From positions 2,880,001 through 2,944,000 of the forward strand of contig NZ_CP021645.1 in assembly GCF_006384975.1 (NCBI RefSeq): a stretch of DNA of 64,000 nt. The letters run 5' to 3'. The notes beneath the pieces were generated by a model. The model searched no databases, had not been told where the DNA came from, and saw only the letters and a program-made list of their open reading frames with translations. Shown piece by piece: positions 57,062 through 64,000 of this stretch; the first letter of the stretch is position 1, and the number at the start of each line of letters is the position of its first letter. The DNA comes from Pseudomonas oryzihabitans. GTDB taxonomy: Bacteria > Pseudomonadota > Gammaproteobacteria > Pseudomonadales > Pseudomonadaceae. The position numbers and the translations under genes are program-made.

Positions 57062-58951
57062 CTAGATCCTGAAACCACCGACCAGCCGTTGCAGCCGACC
57101 GGCCTCGGCTTCCAGCGCCGTGCAAGCCGCCAGGGTCGCCTGGAGGTTGTCCACGCCCTGCTGGTTCAGCAGGTTGATCTCGCTGATATCCATGTTCAGG
57201 GTTTCCACCACCGAGGTCTGCTCTTCGGTCGCGGTGGCGACGGACTGGTTCTGGCCGTCGATCTCGCCGATGCGCTCGGTGACGCTGCCCAGACTGCTCC
57301 CGGCCTGCTGCGCCACCTGCATGCTGTGGGCGCTCTGCCGCTGGCTTTCCTGCATCAGCGCCACCGCATCGCGCGAACCGTTCTGCAGTTCTTCGATCAT
57401 CTGCTGGATCTGCTGCGCCGAACTCTGGGTGCGGCTGGCCAGGGAGCGGACTTCATCAGCAACCACGGCGAAGCCACGGCCGGCCTCGCCCGCGCGGGCT
57501 GCCTCGATGGCGGCGTTGAGTGCCAAGAGGTTGGTCTGCTCGGAAATACCGCGGATGACTTCGAGGATCTGACCGATGTTGGCGGCCTTGCCGTTGAGCG
57601 CTTCGATATGCTCGCAACTGGTGCCGATCTTCGCTGACAGCGCCTGCATGGCGTGCAGGGCTTCGTTGAGCACCTCACGGCCTTCTTCGCCCTGTTGGCG
57701 CGCACTACGCGCCTCGCCGGAGGCGTGGGCGGCGTTGCGGGCGATCTCCTGAGTGGCGGCGCCCATTTCGTTGATGGCCGCGGCCACACTGGTAGTGCGC
57801 TGGGATTGCACATCCGACTGCTGCATGGAGGACTGCGAAGACTCCAGCACGCGCCGGGTGCTCTGGTTCAGCTCGCCGGTGGTCTGGGCCACCTCGCGGA
57901 TCGAGGTGTGGATACGGGCCACGAACTGATTGAAGGCTTCGGCCAAGACACCGAATTCATCGCGGGTCTGCACCGGTAGCCGACGGGTCAGATCGCCCTC
58001 ACCCTGGGCGATGTCCTGCATGGCGCGGGACAGGTCGCGCAGCGGTCGCAGCAGCACCCGGATCAACAGGCCCAGCAGCAAAATGATGGCGATCACCGCG
58101 ATCACCGTCGCCACGATGGCCAGGTTGCGCGCCTGGGTGACCGGAGCATAGGCCTTGGCCTGGTCGATGGACTGGCCCAGGTACCACTTGACCGAGGGCA
58201 GGCCTTCCACCGGCGTGAAGCTGATCAGGCGTTCGGTGCCGTCCTGGTAGGTAGTGCTGAAGCCCGGGGTGACGCTTGGCGTATCGTCGGGAAAGATGTC
58301 CTTGAGATTCTTCAGGACCTGTTCGGGGTGACCGCTGACGAGAATCTTGCCGTCGCCGTCGACCAGAAAGGCCTCACCCAGACCGCCCGCATTGAGCGAG
58401 GTGATGATGCTGGTCAGGGTCGAGAGATTGACGTCGCCCCCTACCACGCCGATGACCTGACCATCGCGGATCAGGGGGGTGGTGATGGGCATGCCCAGCT
58501 TGCCGGTGGTAGCGAAGACATAGGGCTTCATCAACACGGTCCTGCCCGCGGTCGTGGGCTCGATGTACCAGGGTCTCTTGCGCGGATCGTAGCCAGCCGG
58601 CACCGGGGATTGCGGATAGGCCGTATAGGAACCATCGGCACCGCCCAGGTAGGCGGTATCGAAACTCGCGGCGTAAGTCTTCTGCTGCAGCACGGCGCTG
58701 AGCGTTTCCGGCGAGCTATCACGGCGCAGTACGTCCGCCTGGCTTTCCAACAGGCGGATACGGCCATCCAGCCAGAACGCGATGTTGGCCGCGGCGATTC
58801 GTCCGCCTTCGCTCAGGGAGGCCCGCAGTTCGCGGTCGATGGTCGTGCGCTGCAGATAGGCGTTGAATCCGGAAAAACCCACCAGCGCGACGGTCACGAC
58901 CAGCGCCGCCGTCAATAAGATCTTGTGACTGAACCTGAGTTGTCCGCGCAT
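57062..58951 (-). CDS. Methyl-accepting chemotaxis protein, dCACHE amino-acid type
   Basis: A 629-residue chemoreceptor with the same layout as the one at 217-2109: membrane segment about 9-28, dCACHE, second segment near 275-297, HAMP, MCP signalling domain. Its CACHE pocket keeps DPRKRPWY plus Asp in [10 protein letters not shown], the pattern known for amino-acid-binding dCACHE domains such as PctA, so amino acids are the likely attractants despite its sugar-gene neighbours. ATG 58951 follows AAGGAC; ATG 58987 is open but less likely. The C-terminal 340 residues nearly equal those of its paralogue. Confidence 0.93.
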   Translation of the reverse strand: MRGQLRFSHKILLTAALVVTVALVGFSGFNAYLQRTTIDRELRASLSEGGRIAAANIAFWLDGRIRLLESQADVLRRDSSPETLSAVLQQKTYAASFDTAYLGGADGSYTAYPQSPVPAGYDPRKRPWYIEPTTAGRTVLMKPYVFATTGKLGMPITTPLIRDGQVIGVVGGDVNLSTLTSIITSLNAGGLGEAFLVDGDGKILVSGHPEQVLKNLKDIFPDDTPSVTPGFSTTYQDGTERLISFTPVEGLPSVKWYLGQSIDQAKAYAPVTQARNLAIVATVIAVIAIILLLGLLIRVLLRPLRDLSRAMQDIAQGEGDLTRRLPVQTRDEFGVLAEAFNQFVARIHTSIREVAQTTGELNQSTRRVLESSQSSMQQSDVQSQRTTSVAAAINEMGAATQEIARNAAHASGEARSARQQGEEGREVLNEALHAMQALSAKIGTSCEHIEALNGKAANIGQILEVIRGISEQTNLLALNAAIEAARAGEAGRGFAVVADEVRSLASRTQSSAQQIQQMIEELQNGSRDAVALMQESQRQSAHSMQVAQQAGSSLGSVTERIGEIDGQNQSVATATEEQTSVVETLNMDISEINLLNQQGVDNLQATLAACTALEAEAGRLQRLVGGFRI

Positions 58952-59062
58952 CGTATGTCCTTGGACAGATGAGAAAAAAGGCAGCACCGGAACAATACCG
59001 CCGCCTCTCTGTATCGGCTGTTAAAGCCGCGTCCTTGAGCCTCCCGCCAGGAATTTAGCGTC

Positions 59063-60013
59063 TTATATCAGGCTCAATGCTTTCAGCAACAATAGGCCGA
59101 GGTTGGTGGTAAACATCCCGCCCAGGGTACTGATCACCACGATGGCCGCCGCCAGTTGGGCATTGCCCCCTGCGGCGCGAGCCATGACGAAGCTGGAGGC
59201 AGCCGTGGGGCAGCCCAGGTAGAGGAACAGGATACCCAGCGCCGGTCCCTGGATGCCCAGGGCCAGAGCGCCCAGCACGCCGAGCAGGGGTATCCAGACG
59301 ATCTTCCACAGGCTGGCCCCCAGTGCCAGACGGCTGCTCTCGCGCAGCGCCGCCAACGAGAGGGTGGCGCCGATGCACATCAGTGCCAGCGGCAGGGTGA
59401 GCCCAGCGAAGTAGCGCGCTGAACTCTCCAGCCAGCGCGGCAGTTGCCATTGCCAGTAGGCGAAGGGAATGGCCACCAGGATGCCGATGATCAGCGGATT
59501 GCCGAGGATACTGCGCAGGATGGTGCGCCAGTTGGCCTGCAAGTGCGGGCTATAGAGCGCCAGCACGATGGTCGAGAGCACGTTGTAGAAGAGGATGACC
59601 ATGCCGGCCAGGATGCCGCCCACCGACAGGCCATAGTCGCCGTACTGGGTGGCCGCCAGCGCCAGGCCGACGATGCCGCAGTTGCCGCGAAAGGCGCCCT
59701 GCACGTACACCCCCCGATCGGCATGGGGACAGCGCCAGATCGCCCAGGCCCAGACGAGCAGGAAGCTCGTCACCGTGGCCAGCGCGAAATAGCCCAGCAG
59801 CAGGGGTTGCAAGGCTTCGCCCAGGTCCGCCTTGATGATGCCGAGAAACAGCAGGGTCGGCATGGTGGCGCGAAAAACCAGGCTGGACGCGGTATTGACG
59901 AAGGCCGTGTCGATCCAGCCCAGTCGCTTGAGCACGCAGCCGAGCAGCACCAGGGCAAAGACGGGTGCGGTGACGTTGAAGGTCGCCTGGACCAGGGTTA
60001 GGACGTCGGACAT
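59063..60013 (-). CDS. AEC-family (auxin efflux carrier) transporter
   Basis: A 316-residue membrane protein with about ten helices in two halves of five, the PIN/AEC layout. Seen: VTAPVFALVLLGCVLKRLGW at the N-terminus, FRGNCGIVGLALAATQYG near 110 (conserved crossover Asn-Cys/Gly), LALMCIGATLSL near 225. Bacterial AEC proteins export or take up malate, malonate or similar acids; the substrate is unknown here. ATG 60013 is used; a longer frame upstream is not hydrophobic. Confidence 0.88.
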   Translation of the reverse strand: MSDVLTLVQATFNVTAPVFALVLLGCVLKRLGWIDTAFVNTASSLVFRATMPTLLFLGIIKADLGEALQPLLLGYFALATVTSFLLVWAWAIWRCPHADRGVYVQGAFRGNCGIVGLALAATQYGDYGLSVGGILAGMVILFYNVLSTIVLALYSPHLQANWRTILRSILGNPLIIGILVAIPFAYWQWQLPRWLESSARYFAGLTLPLALMCIGATLSLAALRESSRLALGASLWKIVWIPLLGVLGALALGIQGPALGILFLYLGCPTAASSFVMARAAGGNAQLAAAIVVISTLGGMFTTNLGLLLLKALSLI

Positions 60014-60340
60014 GGACAGGGCGGGCCGGGGAAAAGGCTGGCGATGGTAGCAGGGTGGCGTCGCCTGGGGCCGCTCCGGCAATCATCGCGAAGTGACATC
60101 AGAAGGTCCTTAGCTTACTATCTACCCGCCCGATTCAGACGACACCCTCCAAGCCAGCCCACGGCTCGCCTCAGCGCAACCGCTCTAGGCTACCCGCCAG
60201 GGAAGCCCACGAAGGGGTGGAACGATAAGACAGACAATAGGTTCAGACGTAGCAGACGACAGATCCGCATGCGGTTCCGATTTGCGATGTCGTCGATCGA
60301 GTCGAACATCCTCTTCTACGATTGTATTGCGAGCGCTGCT
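60014..60340. other. Divergent gap before glucose dehydrogenase
   Basis: 327 bases with no gene. The stretch 60260-60335 is less GC-rich (ATTGTATTGCG near 60322) and may hold the dehydrogenase promoter, but no hexamer pair stands out. The open frame through this gap into the dehydrogenase is coding noise. Confidence 0.35.
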
Positions 60341-62773
60341 ATGACTGTCACTTCCTCTGCGAGACCGGGAGGCCTGCCTACCAGGTTACTCGGCATCCTG
60401 TTTATCCTCCTGGGCCTGGGCCTCTTGGGGCTGGGCATCAAACTGGCCACCCTCGGGGGCTCCCTGTACTACCTCGGCGGTGGCGTGCTGCTCGCCCTGA
60501 GCGGTTACCTGCTGTTCATCCGGCGCGCCAGTGGCGTCTGGGTCTATGCCTTCTTCCTGGTGGTCTCCACCGCCTGGGCCGTGCTGGAAGTGCAATTCGA
60601 CTGGTGGCAACTGGTGCCGCGCCTGGCGCTGTGGTTCGTGCTCGGCCTGGTCCTGCTGATCCCGGCATTCCGCCGGCCGCTGGACAGCCGCAGCGGTGGC
60701 CTGCCGCTGATCGGTTCCCTGGTGATCGCCGGCGTCGTCGCCCTGGTCGCCCAGTTCGTCAACTACAACCGTCTGGACGGTGACCTGGGCCGCGATACCG
60801 CCGGCACCACGAGCGCCGCTCCGACCGCCGCCGATGGTGACTGGCCCTCCTACGGCCGTACCGCCTTCGGTGATCGCTACTCGCCGCTCAAGCAGATCGA
60901 CGTGAACAACGTGAAGGATCTGGAAGTGGCCTGGACCACCCGTACCGGCGACCTTCCCGGACCGAACGATCCCCAGGAGACCACCGCGGAAAACACCCCG
61001 CTCAAGGTCAACGGCATGCTCTACGTCTGCACGCCGCACAGCCAGGTGATCGCCTTGGATCCCGACAGCGGCAAGGAAATCTGGCGCTTCGATCCCAAGC
61101 TGAGCACCCAGCACGCCGACAGCTTCAAGGGCTGGGCGCACATGACCTGCCGTGGCGTGGCCTACCACGACGACGCCACCTACGCTGGCACCACCACCGC
61201 GGGCCAGAGCCCGGCCACCGGCGCCGCCGTTCCGGTCGACGAGCAGAGCACCCCGGCCGCCAACAGCTGCCCGCGGCGTCTGTTCCTGCCCACCGCCGAC
61301 ACCCGCCTGATCGCCATCAACGCCGATACCGGCAAGGTGTGCAGCGACTTCGGCGACAACGGCCAGGTCGACCTGACCGCCAACATGGGCAGCTTCACGC
61401 CCGGTGGTTACTACTCCACCTCGCCGCCGGCAGTCACCCGCAACCTGGTGATCATCGGTGGCCACGTCACCGATAACGTCTCCACCGACGAGCCCTCCGG
61501 CGTCGTGCGGGCCTACGACGTGCACACCGGCAAGCTGGTGTGGAACTGGGACAGCGGCAATCCGGACGCCACCGCGCCCATCGCCGCCGATGGCATCTAC
61601 ACCCGCAACTCGCCCAACATGTGGTCGATGATGGCAGTCGACGAAAAGGTCGGCATGGTCTATCTGCCCATGGGCAACCAGATGCCCGACCAGTGGGGCG
61701 GTGACCGTACCCCGGCCTCCGAGAAGTACAGCGCTGGCGTCGTCGCCCTCGATATCGCCACCGGCAAGGTGCGCTGGAACTACCAGTTCACCCACCATGA
61801 CCTCTGGGACATGGACGTGGGCGGCCAGCCGACCCTGGTGGACATCAAGACCGCTGACGGCGTGAAACCCGCGCTGATGGCCTCGACCAAGCAGGGCAGC
61901 ATCTATGTGCTGGACCGCACCAATGGTCAGCCCATCTACCCGATCACCGAAACCCCGGTGCCCCAGGGCGCGGTGGCAGGCGACCACACCTCGCCGACCC
62001 AGCCGATCTCCTCGATCAACCTGGCCGCGCCGACCCTCAAGGAAAGCGACATGTGGGGCGGTACGCCTTTCGACCAGGCACTGTGCCGCATCGCCTTCCG
62101 CGAGCACCGCTACGAGGGCATCTACACCCCGCCGTCCACCCAGGGCTCCATCGTCTACCCGGGTAACTTCGGCGTGTTCGACTGGGGTGGTATCTCGGTC
62201 GATCCGGTACGCCAGATCGCCTTCCTCAACCCCAGCTACATGGCCTTCACCTCCAAGCTGATCCCGCGCGAGGAAATCGCCAACCAGCCGGCGCGAAAGA
62301 GCGAGACCGAGGGCATCCAGCCCAACAAGGGCGCGCCCTATGGCGTGATCCTGTCGGCCTTCCTGTCGCCCCTGGGCCTGCCCTGCCAGGCACCCGCCTG
62401 GGGCTACGTGGCCGGTCTCGACCTGACCACCGGCAAGCTGGTCTACAAGCACAAGAACGGCACCGTGCGCGACAACTCGCCGGTCCCGCTGCCGCTGCCC
62501 ATGGGCGTGCCCAGCCTGGGCGGCACCGTCACCACCGCCGGTGGCGTGGCTTTCCTCAGCGGCACCCTGGACCAGTACCTGCGCGCCTATGACGTGAAGA
62601 ACGGCAAGGAACTGTGGAAAGGCCGCCTGCCGGCCGGTGGCCAGACCACCCCCATGACCTACACCGGCAAGGACGGTCGCCAGTACGTGCTGGTCTACGC
62701 CGGCGGCCATGGTTCGCTGGGTACCAAGCAAGGCGACTACGTGATGGCCTTCGCCCTGCCCGAGAAGAAGTAA
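60341..62773 (+). CDS. gcd: Membrane-bound PQQ glucose dehydrogenase
   Basis: An 810-residue quinoprotein. Five membrane segments occupy about residues 13-145; a periplasmic eight-bladed PQQ propeller follows, with TPLKVNGMLYVCTPHSQVIALD near 220, the Trp-docking repeats (GKEIWRFDP, GKLVWNWD, GKVRWNY) and the ending GGHGSLGTKQGDYVMAFALP. Length and these features fit Gcd, which oxidises glucose to gluconolactone and passes electrons to ubiquinone. Quinate dehydrogenase is a relative and cannot be wholly ruled out. ATG 60341 chosen at the first hydrophobic segment. Confidence 0.88.
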   Translation: MTVTSSARPGGLPTRLLGILFILLGLGLLGLGIKLATLGGSLYYLGGGVLLALSGYLLFIRRASGVWVYAFFLVVSTAWAVLEVQFDWWQLVPRLALWFVLGLVLLIPAFRRPLDSRSGGLPLIGSLVIAGVVALVAQFVNYNRLDGDLGRDTAGTTSAAPTAADGDWPSYGRTAFGDRYSPLKQIDVNNVKDLEVAWTTRTGDLPGPNDPQETTAENTPLKVNGMLYVCTPHSQVIALDPDSGKEIWRFDPKLSTQHADSFKGWAHMTCRGVAYHDDATYAGTTTAGQSPATGAAVPVDEQSTPAANSCPRRLFLPTADTRLIAINADTGKVCSDFGDNGQVDLTANMGSFTPGGYYSTSPPAVTRNLVIIGGHVTDNVSTDEPSGVVRAYDVHTGKLVWNWDSGNPDATAPIAADGIYTRNSPNMWSMMAVDEKVGMVYLPMGNQMPDQWGGDRTPASEKYSAGVVALDIATGKVRWNYQFTHHDLWDMDVGGQPTLVDIKTADGVKPALMASTKQGSIYVLDRTNGQPIYPITETPVPQGAVAGDHTSPTQPISSINLAAPTLKESDMWGGTPFDQALCRIAFREHRYEGIYTPPSTQGSIVYPGNFGVFDWGGISVDPVRQIAFLNPSYMAFTSKLIPREEIANQPARKSETEGIQPNKGAPYGVILSAFLSPLGLPCQAPAWGYVAGLDLTTGKLVYKHKNGTVRDNSPVPLPLPMGVPSLGGTVTTAGGVAFLSGTLDQYLRAYDVKNGKELWKGRLPAGGQTTPMTYTGKDGRQYVLVYAGGHGSLGTKQGDYVMAFALPEKK

Positions 62774-62806
62774 GGGCAGGCGCGAAAGCGCACGTAAGAG
62801 CGTAAG

Positions 62807-62838
62807 AAAAAGCCCCGGCCAATTGGTCGGGGCTTTTT
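62807..62838. terminator. Bidirectional terminator (gcd / binding protein)
   Basis: AAAAAGCCCCG(A)CC-type stem: AAAAAGCCCCGGCC, a short loop, and GGTCGGGGCTTTTT form a symmetrical hairpin between two convergent genes, 34 bases after the gcd stop. Confidence 0.9.
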
Positions 62839-62880
62839 CGTTCAGGCGCCTTGAACAGCGCTTTCGGTGGCGGGCCTTAT

Positions 62881-63798
62881 TCAGCGATTCTTGAATTGCG
62901 CGACGTTGTCCGCCGTCACCAGTTCGAAGGGAATGTCCACCACCGCCGGGACCGTTTCCTTGCGCGCGGCCTTGACCGCGTTCTCGATGGCCGCACGGCC
63001 CTGGCCCTTGGCGTCGTGGAACACGGTGACGGTGAGCAGGCCACGCTGCAGGGCGGCCAGGCCGTCCGGGGTGCCGTCGACGCCGCCGATGAAGACGTCC
63101 TTGCCCGGCTGCTTGCCGGCCTGGCGCAAGGCCATGGCGGCACCGATGGCCATCTCGTCGTTGTTGGAGGCCACGGCGTCGATCTGGCGACCGGACGTCA
63201 GCCAGTTGCTCATCAGGTCCATGCCCTTGTCACGCTGCCATTCGGCGGTCTGCTCTTCCACCACCTTGATGTCCGGGTACTTGGCCAGCACCTCCTTGAC
63301 CCCGGCGGTACGGCCATGGGTGGCATCGTTGGAGAGCAGGCCGAGCATGATGGCGAGATTGCCCTTGCCGCCCATCTTCTGCGCCAGCGCCTCCATCTGC
63401 AGCCGACCGGCCAGCTTCTCGTTGGAGCCGATGTACACCACGCCAGCGGGCAGCTCTTCCTGGGGCCGACGATTAACGTACAGCAGCGGGATGCCGGCCT
63501 TCTTGGCCGCGGCGGTCATATTGCGGGTGGCAGCGGTGTCCACCGGCGTCACCACCACGGCATCGACCTTCTGGTTGACGAAGCTTTCCACCTGGCTCAG
63601 TTGGCGCACCACGTCACCGCGGGCGTCCTCGAATTGCAGCTGCACCCCACCCTCGCGCTTGGCCTCGTCGGCCATGGCCTCGCGCAGGTAGGTAAGGAAG
63701 TTGTCGTCGAACTGGGCGATGCTCACCCCTATGCGCAGATCGGCCAACGCCAGGGTGCTGAACAGGGTGGAGATGACGAGCAGACAAACTCTTTTCAT
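62881..63798 (-). CDS. Sugar ABC substrate-binding protein (inositol/ribose type)
   Basis: A 305-residue periplasmic binding protein of the Peripl_BP_4 (RbsB/inositol-binding) group. Signal peptide MKRVCLLVISTLFSTLALA; mature DLRIGVSIAQFDDNFL; ligand-domain marks AVVVTPVDTAATRNMTAAAKKAGIP, NDEMAIGAAMALRQAGK and GGVDGTPDGLAALQRG. It resembles myo-inositol or rhizopine-binding proteins. It follows, with 69 bases between, an oxidoreductase of the inositol-dehydrogenase family on the same strand, which supports inositol import. Confidence 0.9.
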   Translation of the reverse strand: MKRVCLLVISTLFSTLALADLRIGVSIAQFDDNFLTYLREAMADEAKREGGVQLQFEDARGDVVRQLSQVESFVNQKVDAVVVTPVDTAATRNMTAAAKKAGIPLLYVNRRPQEELPAGVVYIGSNEKLAGRLQMEALAQKMGGKGNLAIMLGLLSNDATHGRTAGVKEVLAKYPDIKVVEEQTAEWQRDKGMDLMSNWLTSGRQIDAVASNNDEMAIGAAMALRQAGKQPGKDVFIGGVDGTPDGLAALQRGLLTVTVFHDAKGQGRAAIENAVKAARKETVPAVVDIPFELVTADNVAQFKNR

Positions 63799-63867
63799 GA
63801 CGGGTCTTCTCTTGTTTTGGTGTTATGGGGACCACGGAAGCGCCAGCCGCACGCAGCCGGCAGGGCG

Positions 63868-64000
63868 TTACAGGGTGACGCTGGCGCCGCTGCGCAAGGA
63901 CTCGATGGCCGCCTCGGCCAGGCGCTGGGCCTGGTAGCCGTCCTCGAAGCTGGGCTGGATGGCCGCGCCCTGCTCCACCGCCGTGACGAAGGCACCAACC
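63868..64000 (-). CDS. Gfo/Idh/MocA-family oxidoreductase, C-terminal end (partial)
   Basis: The last 43 residues of a minus-strand gene cut by the window edge: ...AAIQPSFEDGYQAQRLAEAA...ending ASVTL and TAA. The P-S-F-E-D-G-x-x-A-Q-x-L-A-x-A-A pattern is the C-terminal signature of Gfo/Idh/MocA dehydrogenases such as inositol 2-dehydrogenase (IolG/MviM). It lies just upstream of the inositol/ribose-type binding protein gene, so an inositol catabolic locus probably continues beyond the window. Confidence 0.75.
   Translation of the reverse strand, partial: VGAFVTAVEQGAAIQPSFEDGYQAQRLAEAAIESLRSGASVTL

Noticed and set aside
60386..62731. A 781-codon open frame antisense to the glucose dehydrogenase
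   Set aside because: Same high-GC shadow effect; the plus-strand gene carries all PQQ motifs.

Overview
The window is high-GC Pseudomonas-type chromosome. The divergent ilvA/rpiA pair next to serA, a PBP7-type endopeptidase, a PQQ glucose dehydrogenase and REP-like intergenic repeats all fit that genus. A complete aryl-polyene (yellow pigment) locus together with sucrose, alpha-glucoside and inositol genes suggests the yellow-pigmented P. oryzihabitans/psychrotolerans group. The species call is an inference from content, not an alignment.

Layout. 1-3330: a decayed lysR fragment, a chemoreceptor and an intact LysR gene. 3452-4729: a YnfM-type MFS pump divergent from LysR. About 5.1-21.1 kb: an 18-gene, translationally coupled aryl-polyene (APE) cluster behind one recognisable sigma70 promoter, followed by three small genes (a lipoprotein, a periplasmic protein and a 78-residue protein). 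22.7-27.4 kb: ilvA, rpiA, serA and a fumarylacetoacetate-hydrolase-family gene. 27.5-29.4 kb: two tandem SdiA-regulated-family genes. 29.4-31.2 kb: a tandemly duplicated repeat unit whose second copy is split by an IS481-family element. 31.2-38.9 kb: gamma carbonic anhydrase, a DASS anion transporter, a 0.9 kb repeat nest, a CoA transferase, pbpG, a small ORF, a GNAT acetyltransferase and an AI-2E-family permease. 39.0-44.8 kb: a 1614-residue CHASE/PAS/hybrid histidine kinase coupled to a REC-GGDEF diguanylate cyclase. 45.1-57.0 kb: sugar island (LamB/ScrY-like porin, GH32 sucrase and LacI regulator; then a second LacI regulator, ABC sugar importer, GH13 alpha-glucosidase and importer ATPase). 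57.1-62.8 kb: a second chemoreceptor paralogue, an AEC transporter and membrane glucose dehydrogenase. 62.9-64.0 kb: the edge of a probable inositol-type locus.

How the parts work together. The APE locus carries its own aryl starter supply (a TAL/HAL-type ammonia lyase and an AMP ligase fused to a dehydratase), two ACPs, two full ketosynthases plus a short KS-like partner, a ketoreductase and a second dehydratase. It also has lipid-attachment and export functions (PlsC- and LpxL-like acyltransferases, GT2, LolA-like, MMPL exporter, lipoprotein). This predicts an outer-membrane-anchored polyene lipid. The sugar island looks like an outer-membrane-to-cytoplasm route for sucrose and other alpha-glucosides, with LacI-type operator palindromes visible in both control regions.

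No rRNA, tRNA, CRISPR array or phage genes were recognised. The strongest candidates for follow-up are the APE cluster's architecture (domain fusion, split gene, no methyltransferase), the two chemoreceptors with near-identical signalling halves but different ligand-pocket residues, and the repeat/IS history at 29.4-31.2 kb.
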